DNA of 64,000 nt, taken from NCBI RefSeq assembly GCF_024448955.1, contig NZ_JAMOIH010000007.1, forward strand, positions 1-64,000, in the 5' to 3' direction. The position numbers and the translations under genes are program-made. The notes below the pieces were generated by a model, which made no database searches, was not told where the DNA came from, and saw only the letters and a program-made list of their open reading frames with translations. The stretch's first letter is position 1; the number at the start of each line of letters is the position of its first letter. Origin of the DNA: Stutzerimonas stutzeri. GTDB taxonomy: Bacteria; Pseudomonadota; Gammaproteobacteria; Pseudomonadales; Pseudomonadaceae. Shown here in pieces: positions 1-8,571 of this stretch.

Positions 1-4
1 CGAA

Positions 5-95
5 CCCCGGCGCAGCCGGGGCAGTATGCCGGGCAAGACCTTTTGGTTCCTTTTGGGGCAATTGCCAAAAGGGACTCGCCCAGCAGGGCGAAACC
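5..95. repeat. Possible dispersed intergenic element
   Basis: This non-coding stretch holds a GC-rich hairpin (CCCCGGC-GCA-GCCGGGG, 5-21), then a TTTTGGTTCCTTTTGG tract, a CCAAAAGG segment and a TCGCCCAGCAGGGCGA hairpin. I recall similar TTTTGGTTCCTTTT...GGGCGAAACCAA sequences between genes in many pseudomonads and relatives, but I cannot search to confirm. No gene is visible between position 1 and the terminator at 211. Confidence 0.3.
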
Positions 96-210
96 AAGCT
101 TTCAAGTGACTCGCTAATTGCGCCATGAACGCAAAACGTTCGTTCACCACACACAATCTTGCCAGCTCGTCATCAAGTTTTTGCGTCCCTGAAAAGCGCG
201 ATGTACCACG

Positions 211-239
211 AAAAAGCCGGAGCATCGCTCCGGCTTTTT
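211..239. terminator. Rho-independent terminator of the ybhN operon
   Basis: AAAAAGCCGGAGC followed by its complement GCTCCGGCTTTTT forms a perfect hairpin with A and T tracts on either side, so it can act in both directions. It lies just past the minus-strand gene ending at 253 and closes the five-gene operon. Confidence 0.85.
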
Positions 240-252
240 CGTATCCGTTTCC

Positions 253-1281
253 CTATCGGCTGACGGCCTTTTCCACGTTGGATTCTCCCGGCGATTCTTC
301 GTTGGGTTGCGCCTCGTTGCTGGAGCGCAGCTTCTTCGCCCGCGCTTCGAGCACGACGTAGAGAATAGTGGCGAAGAACAGCGGTACCAGGAAATACACG
401 ACGCGATAACCGATCAGTCCCGCAACGATTGCACCTTTACTGAGTTCGCCACCCAGCATGGCCACGAATACCGCTTCGATGACACCCAGCCCTGCCGGAA
501 TATGAGCAACTACACCGGCGATGCTGCTGATCATGAGAATGCCCAGGACCTCGGGGTAGGGCGCCTTCTGCGACAGCATGAAATAGACCACCAGCGCCAT
601 CAGCGACCAGTTGGCGGCGCCCAGCAGCATCTGCACGACGGCCAGCCGCAGCGAGGGCAGATGGATTTCATGCTTGCGTATGGTCCAGTGACGGCGCTTG
701 GAGAACCCACAGGCCCATAGATACACCGCTGCGGCCACCAGCAACCCGACGCCGAGCACACGCAATGCGGTGTGGCCTATTTCCCAGGTGTCCGGTGGGG
801 TGATCCAGCCCATGGCGAAGATCAGACCCGCCAGCCAGATGTAGCCAAGCCAGTTGGTCAGCACGCTCAAGGTGAAAACACGGGTGATCTGGGACGCGCG
901 CAAACCAAGCCGGGAATAGAGGCGATAGCGCAACGCGATGCCTCCGACCCAGGCGCTCAGGTTCAGGTTGAACGCGTAGCACACGAAGGTCACTGGCAGA
1001 ATTTGCCGAACCGGCAGGTTGTGCTGCGCATACCGCTTGCCGAGCACGTCGAAGAAGCAATAGACAACGTAACTGGCGAAGGCCGCGGCGCCAGCCATCC
1101 ACAGCGTCTTGGCGCTGTAGTTGCGCAAGGTGGTGTAGACCTCATTCCAGTCGACGTTGCGGGCAAGGCCGATCAGCAAGCCGGCAACCAGAATGAAGAA
1201 GATGTAGGTCAGGATCTTCTTAATCAGCGGCCAGCGACGTCGCCAGCCAGTGCGTGGCTCAGCGGGGTTGGACTCGGTCAT
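253..1281 (-). CDS. ybhN: YbhN-like integral membrane protein (lysylphosphatidylglycerol synthase TM family)
   Basis: A 342-residue multi-pass membrane protein of the UPF0104 / lysylphosphatidylglycerol synthase transmembrane family. It has only the membrane (flippase-like) part and no C-terminal aminoacyl transferase domain, like E. coli YbhN. Visible family signatures are GGIALRYRLYSRLGL near residue 120 and HIPAGLGVIEAVF near residue 270, with several hydrophobic helices. I start it at the ATG at 1281 (MTESNPAEP); the longer upstream reading is low-complexity shadow of clsB. It overlaps the 3' end of clsB by 23 bp, so it is probably translationally coupled. A lipid-handling role is inferred from the neighbouring cardiolipin synthase; the exact substrate is unknown. 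Confidence 0.88.
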   Translation of the reverse strand: MTESNPAEPRTGWRRRWPLIKKILTYIFFILVAGLLIGLARNVDWNEVYTTLRNYSAKTLWMAGAAAFASYVVYCFFDVLGKRYAQHNLPVRQILPVTFVCYAFNLNLSAWVGGIALRYRLYSRLGLRASQITRVFTLSVLTNWLGYIWLAGLIFAMGWITPPDTWEIGHTALRVLGVGLLVAAAVYLWACGFSKRRHWTIRKHEIHLPSLRLAVVQMLLGAANWSLMALVVYFMLSQKAPYPEVLGILMISSIAGVVAHIPAGLGVIEAVFVAMLGGELSKGAIVAGLIGYRVVYFLVPLFFATILYVVLEARAKKLRSSNEAQPNEESPGESNVEKAVSR

Positions 1282-2512
1282 TGCTGATCTCGCTGCAAGG
1301 GGGCTGAACGGGCTCCAGCGGCTCGGCATCGAGAAGCTGCAGCTTGGGTCGGTGTGCGGGGAACAGGCCCACCATCTGTGGGAAATGGCGCAGGAAATGG
1401 AAGATGAAGAAGGCCAGCGGCGCACGCCACCAGTAACCACGAACCATGCGTTCCAGCGGAATACGCCGGCAGTCGTCCTGGAGTAGCTGGTCAAGCTTCT
1501 CGTGCAGCTGCCGGTTGAAATTGTGATCGCGGATGATCAGGTTCGCCTCGAGATTCAACGAGAGGCTGAGCGGGTCGAGGTTGCTCGAGCCCACCGTCGA
1601 CCACTCGTAGTCCGCCAATGCAACCTTGCCGTGCAGCGGCCGGCGGCAGTACTCATGGATCTCCACGCCGTCGCTCATCAGGTAGTTGTAGAGAATGCGT
1701 GCGCCGAACTTGGCGATTGGCATGTCCGGCTGGCCCTGCAGGATCAGCCGCACCCGCACACCGCGGCGGGCTGCGTTGCGGATCTCGCGCAACACCCGAT
1801 AACCGGGGAAGAAGTAGGCATTGGCGATCACCAGCCGCGATCGTGCATCACGTATCGCTTGCAGGTAATGCTGCTCGATATCGGTGCGGTGCTCGTTATT
1901 GTCACGCGTCACGAATAGCGCACGCGCTTCACCCCGACTCACCCCGACGTACCCATTGCTTTGCGTGCGCACCCGACGCTGCCACCAACGCCGGTTCGCC
2001 TGCTCTGGCGCGATGGTGCTGAGGGCGAAGCGATGGATGTCGTGAATGATCGGACCCTCGACCCGTAGGGCGTAGTCCTGCTTGGCGCCTGGCCCGTAGT
2101 CACCGAGATGATCGGCGGAAAAGTTGATCCCGCCGATGAAGGCGAGGTCGCCATCCACCACGACGATCTTGCGGTGCATGCGGCGGAATACGTTGAGGCG
2201 CCAGCCCATCAGTCGTTTGCCGGGATCGAACACGTGAATGCGCACCCCGGCGTGGGTCATCGCCGCGGCAAAATCACCGTCCAAGTCCGCCGAGCCATAG
2301 CCATCGACGGTAACGTCGACGCTGACACCGCGCTCGGCGGCGGCGATCAGCACTTTCTGCAGCTCCTGACCGACCTTGTCCTTGAAGAAGATGAAGGTTT
2401 CCAGCAGAACTTCTTTTTTTGCGGCCGCGATGGCCTCGAACACGGCGGGAAAGAATTCCTCGCCGTTTTCCAGCAACTGAAGGCGGTTACCGTCTCTCCA
2501 GTGAAAATTCAT
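1259..2512 (-). CDS. clsB: Cardiolipin synthase B (phospholipase D family)
   Basis: A 417-residue protein with two HKD phospholipase D motifs: HRKIVVVDGDLAFIGG near residue 113 and HGKVALADYEWSTVGSSN near residue 295. It has no N-terminal transmembrane hairpin, which fits the ClsB (YbhO) type rather than ClsA. It would condense phosphatidylglycerol (or related donors) into cardiolipin at the inner membrane. It lies between a YbhP-like and a YbhN-like gene, the same trio as E. coli ybhP-clsB-ybhN. Its start overlaps the stop of the upstream gene by 4 bp (ATGA), so coupling is likely. Family call is firm; donor lipid specificity is not shown by sequence. Confidence 0.93.
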   Translation of the reverse strand: MNFHWRDGNRLQLLENGEEFFPAVFEAIAAAKKEVLLETFIFFKDKVGQELQKVLIAAAERGVSVDVTVDGYGSADLDGDFAAAMTHAGVRIHVFDPGKRLMGWRLNVFRRMHRKIVVVDGDLAFIGGINFSADHLGDYGPGAKQDYALRVEGPIIHDIHRFALSTIAPEQANRRWWQRRVRTQSNGYVGVSRGEARALFVTRDNNEHRTDIEQHYLQAIRDARSRLVIANAYFFPGYRVLREIRNAARRGVRVRLILQGQPDMPIAKFGARILYNYLMSDGVEIHEYCRRPLHGKVALADYEWSTVGSSNLDPLSLSLNLEANLIIRDHNFNRQLHEKLDQLLQDDCRRIPLERMVRGYWWRAPLAFFIFHFLRHFPQMVGLFPAHRPKLQLLDAEPLEPVQPPCSEISNDRVQPR

Positions 2513-3312
2513 AGATGTATCTCCACCGCCAAGGGCAGATGATCGGACAAGTGCGTCCAGGGTTTGTTACCAAGTATTTGCGGTTTATGGCTGGTGGCAT
2601 TACGCACATAGATGCGATCCAGACGCAGCATGGGCCAGCGGGCCGGGAAGGTCTTGGCGACTTTGCCCTGGGAAACCGCGAACACCTCGTGCATACCGGC
2701 GCAGCGATCCAGCACCTGGGCGCCTTTCAGCCGCCAGTCATTGAAGTCTCCGGCCACGACCACGGGCGCGTCGTCGGGTAGGGAATCGAGCAGGTCGCAC
2801 AGCAGCCGTAGTTGTTGCTGGCGATGGGACTCACGCAAGCCCAGATGCACGCAGATCGCATGGAACTGGTCATGGCCTGGCACCTGCAGCACGCTGTGCA
2901 ATAAGCCACGGCGCTCCGGTCCGGCGATGGAGATGTCGAGATTCTCGTATTTGGTGATGGGAAACTTCGACAGCAGCGCATTGCCGTGATCACCGTCCGG
3001 GTAGACGGCGTTGCGCCCGTAGGCGAAATCGGTCCAGATGCTGTCGGCGAGAAACTCGTACTGCGACATCTTCGGCCAGTCATGAAAGCGCAGGGCGTGT
3101 TTCTCATGAGTGCCCAACACTTCCTGCAGAAACACGATATCGGCGGAAACGGCCCTGACCGCTTCGCGCAGCTCCGGGAGGATGAATCGCCGATTCAGTG
3201 CGGTGAAGCCCTTGTGGGTGTTGACGGTCAGCAGGCGGACCGAATTGACCGCCGTGGACATGTGCGCGTCCAGGTCACTGCTGTCGAGTGGATGATTCTT
3301 GTCCAGATTCAC
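2509..3312 (-). CDS. ybhP: YbhP-like endonuclease/exonuclease/phosphatase family protein
   Basis: A 267-residue member of the EEP metallo-phosphoesterase superfamily. Ordered catalytic signatures are visible: LLTVNTHKG near residue 28, DIVFLQEV near 60 (metal-binding Glu), VVAGDFNDWR near 195, and LSDHLPLAVEI at the C-terminus (catalytic Asp-His). No signal peptide is seen. E. coli YbhP sits beside clsB in the same way, and the substrate (nucleic acid, phosphoinositide-like lipid or headgroup phosphate) is not established. The context with cardiolipin synthase suggests a membrane-lipid role, which is inference. It overlaps both neighbours by 4 bp. Confidence 0.88.
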   Translation of the reverse strand: MNLDKNHPLDSSDLDAHMSTAVNSVRLLTVNTHKGFTALNRRFILPELREAVRAVSADIVFLQEVLGTHEKHALRFHDWPKMSQYEFLADSIWTDFAYGRNAVYPDGDHGNALLSKFPITKYENLDISIAGPERRGLLHSVLQVPGHDQFHAICVHLGLRESHRQQQLRLLCDLLDSLPDDAPVVVAGDFNDWRLKGAQVLDRCAGMHEVFAVSQGKVAKTFPARWPMLRLDRIYVRNATSHKPQILGNKPWTHLSDHLPLAVEIHL

Positions 3313-4226
3313 ACCAGTACTCCTTCCAGATGGCCCGGAGTGGTTTCCAGGTCTTCCTCCAGCCCGAGCCGGCGCAACAACTGTCGCGCGTCGTATGGCG
3401 CCCGGACCTTCACGTCGTTATCGAAATAGCAATAAACCGCTCGCGCCTTGCGTGGCTGGGGTTTGGTAGCGGAGATGAGCTGCGCGTCGTCGGGTTGCTG
3501 TCCCTCGCTCCAGCGCGTGATGCGCTGGCACCAGTTATCCAGCGCCTCGTCGCTGTAACCGCTGGTGTAAAGCTCCTCGGCGCCATGCAGGCGGATGTAG
3601 ACGAAATCGCTGGTCAGATCTTCGCGATAGGGCCATTTGCCGGCGGTGTCGGCCACCACCAGCGCGACCTTGTATTTGCGCAGCAGCGCGATGAACGCGG
3701 GATCGACAAAGCTCTCGTTGCGGATCTCCACGGCATGCCGCAACTGGCGCTTTCGGTCGATCTGCAGATAGCTGCGACCTTCCATGCGCGCCTCGCAACC
3801 CTTGGCCATTTCCAGTGCGGCCTCGGTATCGTGAGGTAGTAGTTTGAGAAAGGCCTCGAACTGCTCGGGATCGAACTTGAACGAGGGCGGAAACTGCCAG
3901 AGCAACGGTCCGAGTTTGTCCTTGAGTGCCAGTACGCCGGAGGCGAGGAAGTTGGCGATGGGCTTTTCCACGTCGCGCAATCGAAGAATGTGCGTGATGT
4001 AACGCGGTGCCTTGACGCTGAAGACAAAGCCCTTCGGGGTTTCGTCATACCAGCCGGCATACAGTTCTGGCCGTTGTAACGAGTAGAAGGAACCATTGAT
4101 TTCGATACTGCTTACGGCACGCGACGCGAACTTCAATTCGTTCTTCTGGGTGAGGCCCTTGGGATAGAAATCTCCGCGCCAAGGTGCGTAGCGCCAGCCT
4201 GAAATTCCGATATGGATGGCTGCCAT
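3309..4226 (-). CDS. DUF72 (YecE-like) family protein
   Basis: A 305-residue DUF72 protein. The family opening (HIGISGWRYAPWRGDFYPKGL) and the internal SFYSLQRPELY, LLWQFPPSFKFD and YCYFDNDVKV segments are present. The family has a TIM-barrel fold and no established biochemical role. Here it is the second gene of a five-gene minus-strand operon, 15 bp after the alcohol dehydrogenase and overlapping the YbhP-like gene by 4 bp. The C-terminus (LLRRLGLEEDLETTPGHLEGVLV) extends a little past the core domain. Function unassigned. Confidence 0.9.
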   Translation of the reverse strand: MAAIHIGISGWRYAPWRGDFYPKGLTQKNELKFASRAVSSIEINGSFYSLQRPELYAGWYDETPKGFVFSVKAPRYITHILRLRDVEKPIANFLASGVLALKDKLGPLLWQFPPSFKFDPEQFEAFLKLLPHDTEAALEMAKGCEARMEGRSYLQIDRKRQLRHAVEIRNESFVDPAFIALLRKYKVALVVADTAGKWPYREDLTSDFVYIRLHGAEELYTSGYSDEALDNWCQRITRWSEGQQPDDAQLISATKPQPRKARAVYCYFDNDVKVRAPYDARQLLRRLGLEEDLETTPGHLEGVLV

Positions 4227-4241
4227 CGCCTGCTCCTATGG

Positions 4242-5507
4242 TTATCGCGGGTTCTGCATGCTGGTCGGATCGCTGGCCGGGAAGGTATCGGCGACCGCCT
4301 TGTCGATCACGGTTTCTTCCGATCCGGCGCCGGAGGGGTTGCTGCGCTGTGGCTGCAACTCTACCTTGATCCAGCCGCGTTCACGCCGATCGAAGGCCTC
4401 GAACGCAGCGATGACGTCGGTCATCGGCTTTATTTGAGTCAGGATCTTCGCCGGGTCGATGCGCCGCGCCTGGATCATTTCGATCAGCCGAGGGATGTAT
4501 TTGCGATGGTGGCAGTTGCCCATGTTCATGGTGATGTTCTTGTTCATCGCCATGCCGATGGGAAAGGTCATGGCATCCGGCGGATAGACTCCGATAATCG
4601 ATAGGGTGCCGGCCTTCGCCAGGCTCTGCACGGCCCATTCCAGCGCTTGCGAAGGAGCGTCGCCCGGCTGCCATTGGCCGCCTTGATCCGTCTTCGCGCC
4701 ATCGGCCGGCTTGCCGCCGCAGCAGCCGTGCTCGGCGTCGATGCCCACCGCGTCGATGACTCGATCTACGCCAATGCCCGTCGTGAGGCGCTTGAGCGTC
4801 TCGACCGGATCTTCCCGGTTGAAATCGATGATCTCCGCGCCCTGATGCTGGGCCATGCGCAGGCGATCTTCGAACTGGTCGATGGCAAATACCCGGCCGG
4901 CGCCCAAGAGCTTGGCGCTGGCGATCGCGAACTGCCCGACAGGGCCGCAGCCGAACACCGCGACCGTATCGCCGGGTTTGATTTCGGCCATTTCGGCACC
5001 GAAATAACCGGTCGGGAAGATGTCGGAGAGCAGGATCGCCTGATCATCGCTGACCTCGGGTGGGAGCTTGACCAGACCGATGTTGGCAAACGGAATGCGC
5101 GCCTTTTCCGCCTGCAACCCGTGGAACGGGCCGGTAGCGGATGGGCCACCATAGAAAGCCGTGCCGGCCTCCTTGCCGTTGGGATTGGCCACGTCGCATT
5201 GAGCGAAATAGCCCGAGCGGCAGTAGGAGCAATTACCGCAGGCGATGGTCGATGGGATCACCACCCGGTCGCCGATCTGCAGGTTGCGTACGTCCGCACC
5301 GAGCTCTTCGACGATGCCCACGGCTTCGTGACCCAGGATGGTGCCGGGCTTCATGCCGCTGAACGTGCCCCGCACGAAGTGCAGATCGGTTCCGCAAATT
5401 GCCGAAGCGGTAATGCGCACGATGGCGTCGGTTGGGGCTTCGATGCGCGGGTCGGCTACGTCTTCGAGACGGATGTCGCCCACACCGTGATAAACAACTG
5501 CTTTCAT
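4242..5507 (-). CDS. Zinc-dependent alcohol dehydrogenase (FDH-like MDR family)
   Basis: A 421-residue medium-chain dehydrogenase/reductase. The N-terminus has catalytic zinc ligands CGTDLHFVRG and GHEAVGIVEELG, followed by the structural zinc cluster CGNCSYCRSGYFAQC. A Rossmann motif, VAVFGCGPVGQF, lies near residue 185. A long insert rich in Gly/Cys (HGCCGGKPADGAKTDQGG) around residue 245 is typical of the glutathione-independent formaldehyde dehydrogenase-like subgroup. I start it at the ATG at 5507, preceded by GGAGAC; the upstream extension looks non-coding. First gene of the DUF72-ybhP-clsB-ybhN operon. Substrate unknown; a stress or detoxification role is inference. Confidence 0.9.
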   Translation of the reverse strand: MKAVVYHGVGDIRLEDVADPRIEAPTDAIVRITASAICGTDLHFVRGTFSGMKPGTILGHEAVGIVEELGADVRNLQIGDRVVIPSTIACGNCSYCRSGYFAQCDVANPNGKEAGTAFYGGPSATGPFHGLQAEKARIPFANIGLVKLPPEVSDDQAILLSDIFPTGYFGAEMAEIKPGDTVAVFGCGPVGQFAIASAKLLGAGRVFAIDQFEDRLRMAQHQGAEIIDFNREDPVETLKRLTTGIGVDRVIDAVGIDAEHGCCGGKPADGAKTDQGGQWQPGDAPSQALEWAVQSLAKAGTLSIIGVYPPDAMTFPIGMAMNKNITMNMGNCHHRKYIPRLIEMIQARRIDPAKILTQIKPMTDVIAAFEAFDRRERGWIKVELQPQRSNPSGAGSEETVIDKAVADTFPASDPTSMQNPR

Positions 5508-5676
5508 AGCGTCTCCGGGGCGGCGGCGCGATGCCGCAGAGGTGAATCCGGCCTTGCGCGCGGTCCGCGGCAAGGTCAGTTGATAGGGAGCCAACCAGGC
5601 CCCTCGCATCTATTCCGACTGGCGTCGCTAGCGGCAGTTCACCTTTTGTCGTCTGCGCCCGGTAGGAGAACTGACG

Positions 5677-6588
5677 CTATAGCGCCCAGGGCTGAGCGCC
5701 AGAGAAGGCTTCGACGAGATAGTCGATCATCACCCGGACCTTGGCCGGCGGGCGCCGATCGGGCGGGTAGAGGATGTAGATGCCGTCGATGATCAGCGCC
5801 GGATGATCCAGTTCCAGTACGACCAGTTCGCCCCGGCGCACCGCATCTGCGGCGATGAACTGCGGGCCGTAGAGCAGCCCTTGTCCACGCACGGCCGCGG
5901 CGAGCAACGCCTCGCCATTGTTGGCCAGCAGGTCGCCATCGACCTTGGCCCGCATGTCGCCGTTGCGTCCGAATACCCATTCATGCGCGCTGGTGGATGT
6001 CGACAGGCTATAGGTCAGGCAATTGTGTTGTGCCAGATCAGCGACTCGGCGTGGCACGCCACGGGCGTCCAGATAAGCGGGCGCAGCGCATAACACCAGC
6101 GGGACGTCACCGAGCTTGCGGGCCTGAAGCGAACTGTCGCCGAGCCGGCCGATGCGTACCGCCATGTCCCAGCCGCCATCGATGAGATCGACCTGGCTGT
6201 CGGACAGCCCCAGTTCCACCTTCACCGCAGGATGCCGGTGGCTGAACTCGAACAGCAGCGGGGCGATGTAATGGATACCGAACACCAGCGGCACGTTGAA
6301 TCGCAACAGGCCGGTTGCCTCGACGCGCTGCGACGCGATGCCTGCCTCGGTTTCGTCGACATCGAGAAGAATTCGCTGGCAGGCGTCGAGATAGCGATTG
6401 CCGGCTTCGGTGAGCGTCAGCCGCCGCGTGCTGCGGTGAAACAGCTTGACGCCCAGGCGCGCCTCCAGCGCATCGATATGTTTGGTCGCCATCGCTGGCG
6501 ACATACCAAGATGACGCGCCGCAGCGGACAGGCTACCGGCGCTGGTGGCGCGCACGAACACACGCATGCTGGTGATACGGTCGAGCAT
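5677..6588 (-). CDS. LysR-family transcriptional regulator
   Basis: A 303-residue LysR regulator. The N-terminal winged helix (MRVFVRATSAGSLSAAARHL, then ALEARLGVKLFHRSTRRLTLTEAG) is followed by a periplasmic-binding-like effector domain. The subgroup with LFHRSTRRLTLTEAG and a C-terminal PPDRRPPAKVRVMIDYL resembles the AaeR/DsdC-type group common next to oxidoreductase genes. It is divergent from the dioxygenase gene starting at 6693, with a 104-bp shared intergenic region holding a nested inverted repeat, so it most likely controls that gene and itself. Confidence 0.92.
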   Translation of the reverse strand: MLDRITSMRVFVRATSAGSLSAAARHLGMSPAMATKHIDALEARLGVKLFHRSTRRLTLTEAGNRYLDACQRILLDVDETEAGIASQRVEATGLLRFNVPLVFGIHYIAPLLFEFSHRHPAVKVELGLSDSQVDLIDGGWDMAVRIGRLGDSSLQARKLGDVPLVLCAAPAYLDARGVPRRVADLAQHNCLTYSLSTSTSAHEWVFGRNGDMRAKVDGDLLANNGEALLAAAVRGQGLLYGPQFIAADAVRRGELVVLELDHPALIIDGIYILYPPDRRPPAKVRVMIDYLVEAFSGAQPWAL

Positions 6589-6614
6589 ATCGGCTCCTAC
6601 TCCTGATAATAAGT

Positions 6615-6640
6615 GTTAGCTGCTCCTGGCAGGTTCTAAC
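6615..6640. promoter_or_regulatory. Nested inverted repeat, candidate LysR operator
   Basis: GTTAG (6615-6619) pairs with CTAAC (6636-6640), and directly inside it CTGC (6620-6623) pairs with GCAG (6629-6632). The element sits between the divergent LysR gene and dioxygenase gene, where a LysR tetramer would bind. Confidence 0.4.
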
Positions 6641-6692
6641 GCTCTGAATGGTAATCCATACTGCTCGCACGTTTCTTCAAGAGGACATGCCT

Positions 6693-7544
6693 ATGCAAAC
6701 CTCCAATATTTCAACCAACAGCAAGCCTATGCCGACCCTGTTCGTGCCGCACGGCGCGGGGCCGTGTTTCTTCATGGATTGGAATCCATCCCATGCCTGG
6801 GACGCCACGGCCCGATTCCTCAAAAGCATTGCGGCGAGCCTGCCGGCGAAGCCGAAGGCTATCGTGCTGATTTCGGGGCATTGGCTGGAAGATGAGTTCC
6901 GTGTCACGGGCGGCGCGCAGCCAGGGCTGATCTACGACTACAACGGTTTCCCGGCGCACACCTATGAGCTGCGCTACCCGGCGCCGGGCCACCCAGCGCT
7001 GGCCGCACGGATCGTCGAACTGCTGAGCGCGGCGGGAATGTCCGCGAGCCGGGACGACGAGCGCGGCTACGATCACGGCGTGTTCATTCCGCTGAAGCTG
7101 ATGTTTCCCGACGCGCAAATCCCGGTCGTGCAGTTGTCGCTACGCAACGACCTCGATCCGCAGGCGCTGCTCGATGCGGGCCAGGCCTTGGCCGGGCTGC
7201 GTGACGAAGGCGTTCTGATCGTCGGCAGCGGCATGAGTTTTCACAACATGCGCGGCTATGGCGATGCCCGTTTCGGGCCGATCTCCGATGAGTTCGACGC
7301 TTGGCTGAGTTCGGCGGTCGAATCGGAACCTTCGCAGCGTAACGCGGCACTTTTGGCCTGGGCACAAGCGCCTTCGGCGCGGCTGTGCCATCCGCCACGT
7401 GGCGAGGAACACCTGTTGCCGCTGATGGTTGCTGCCGGAGCAGGCAGCGATGCCGGCGGACGCAAGCTGTTCAGTGATCGCATCATGGAAACCACGCTCT
7501 CGGCGTTCGGTTTTGGTTTCGATAAACGAGAGACCACTCACTAA
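6693..7544 (+). CDS. DODA-type extradiol aromatic ring-opening dioxygenase family (YgiD-like)
   Basis: A 283-residue member of the LigB / class III extradiol dioxygenase superfamily, of the stand-alone DODA/YgiD type. Metal-ligand regions are visible: LFVPHGAGPCFF near the start, ISGHWLEDEF near residue 70 and YDHGVFIPLKLMFP near residue 130, with VGSGMSFHNMRGYG near residue 190. I choose the ATG at 6693, eight bases after GAGG; ATGs at 6648 and 6687 fit the ribosome site less well. E. coli YgiD makes extradiol cleavage products of DOPA, but many homologues have unknown substrates. Divergent from a LysR gene, so probably inducible. Confidence 0.88.
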   Translation: MQTSNISTNSKPMPTLFVPHGAGPCFFMDWNPSHAWDATARFLKSIAASLPAKPKAIVLISGHWLEDEFRVTGGAQPGLIYDYNGFPAHTYELRYPAPGHPALAARIVELLSAAGMSASRDDERGYDHGVFIPLKLMFPDAQIPVVQLSLRNDLDPQALLDAGQALAGLRDEGVLIVGSGMSFHNMRGYGDARFGPISDEFDAWLSSAVESEPSQRNAALLAWAQAPSARLCHPPRGEEHLLPLMVAAGAGSDAGGRKLFSDRIMETTLSAFGFGFDKRETTH

Positions 7545-7721
7545 GGGCCGAACGAGCAGGAGGAAGGGCTATGGAAGCGCCTTCATACAGAAACGGTTAT
7601 CCAGGCCGCTCAAGCGCACCGTTTCGCCAGTCTGAGGAAGTTGCCAATATCTGCGTGTATGCTGCCTCGCCACAGCCCAGCGCAACCACGGACGCGGCAT
7701 TGCGCGTCGAAGGAGGAATAG

Positions 7722-8012
7722 TTGAAAGCATTAGCTGAAAAGGCGGCCGCCACGGTTGCTACTAAAAACCCCTCGCGGCTAATCAATCGTCTCTGCAAGC
7801 ACTGGGGCCACAAGTTTCCGGTACAGCACGATGAGCAGAAGGGCGAGATTGAGCTGCCTATCGGCAATTGCCGGATGGAAGTCGCAGAAGGCGGGCTGCA
7901 GGTTGAGGTCGAAGCCGAAGATCCAGAGCAGTTGCAAAAGCTACAACAGGTGGTCGCTGACCATCTGGAACGCATGGCGACCGGCGAAGCTCTGAGCTTT
8001 ACCTGGCAGTGA
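7722..8012 (+). CDS. DUF2218 domain protein
   Basis: A 96-residue cytosolic protein matching DUF2218: KNPSRLINRLCKHWGHKFPV, then LPIGNCRMEV and a C-terminal LQQVVADHLERMA. Start is a TTG at 7722, supported by a strong AGGAGG five bases upstream at 7711-7716; no in-frame ATG nearby fits better. Members often lie beside iron or heme functions, and here a cytochrome b561 gene follows 31 bp later. No biochemical function is established. Confidence 0.85.
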   Translation: MKALAEKAAATVATKNPSRLINRLCKHWGHKFPVQHDEQKGEIELPIGNCRMEVAEGGLQVEVEAEDPEQLQKLQQVVADHLERMATGEALSFTWQ

Positions 8013-8043
8013 TCTCAAAACGAACAGCGAAGGAGCAGAAGCG

Positions 8044-8565
8044 ATGATTCACGACTCGAGAGAGCGGTACGGGAAGGTCAGTAAATGGTTTCACTGGCTG
8101 ATGGGCGGGCTGATCATTTGGCAATTGCTTAAGTTTGGCGACCGCATCAGCGAAGGTGAACATTGGATTGGCCAGACGCTCGTGCCCTGGCACGTCTCCA
8201 TCGGCGCGCTGCTGTTGGTGCTGATCGTTTTGCGCATATTCTGGGCATCGAGCCAGCTCAAGCAACGTCCGCTGCATGATCCGGCGACCGCATTCGTAGT
8301 CAAGGCAGGACACTTCGCGTTGTACGTCGGCATGCTGTTGATGCCCATTACCGGCTTGCTGACCATGCTGGGTAATGGCTATGGACTGAAAGTGTTCGGC
8401 ATGCAATTGGTAGCCAAAGGCCCCGAGATCGATTGGGCAGCCAGCGTCGGCAGCCTGCATTCGCCGCTGGCCTGGATCATGGTGGTGCTGGTAATCGGGC
8501 ATATCGGCATGGCTTTGCTCCACCATTTCGTCAAACGTGACGACATCATGCGGCGGATGCTGTAA
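8044..8565 (+). CDS. Cytochrome b561 family protein
   Basis: A 173-residue di-heme membrane cytochrome of the bacterial b561 family. Four transmembrane segments are visible with conserved histidines in SKWFHWLMGGLI, LVPWHVSIGALL, AGHFALYVGMLL and LHSPLAWIMVV...GHIGMALLHHF. It would pass electrons within the inner membrane, commonly from quinol or to superoxide in the CybB type. It follows the DUF2218 gene closely and may be co-transcribed. A start at the ATG at 8044 follows AAGGAG. Confidence 0.93.
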   Translation: MIHDSRERYGKVSKWFHWLMGGLIIWQLLKFGDRISEGEHWIGQTLVPWHVSIGALLLVLIVLRIFWASSQLKQRPLHDPATAFVVKAGHFALYVGMLLMPITGLLTMLGNGYGLKVFGMQLVAKGPEIDWAASVGSLHSPLAWIMVVLVIGHIGMALLHHFVKRDDIMRRML

Positions 8566-8571
8566 CCGGCT

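Noticed and set aside
1282..1494. N-terminal extension of the ybhN frame
   Set aside because: Composition is Ser/Arg/Trp-rich shadow of clsB on the same strand in another frame, and the ATG at 1281 begins a normal family sequence.
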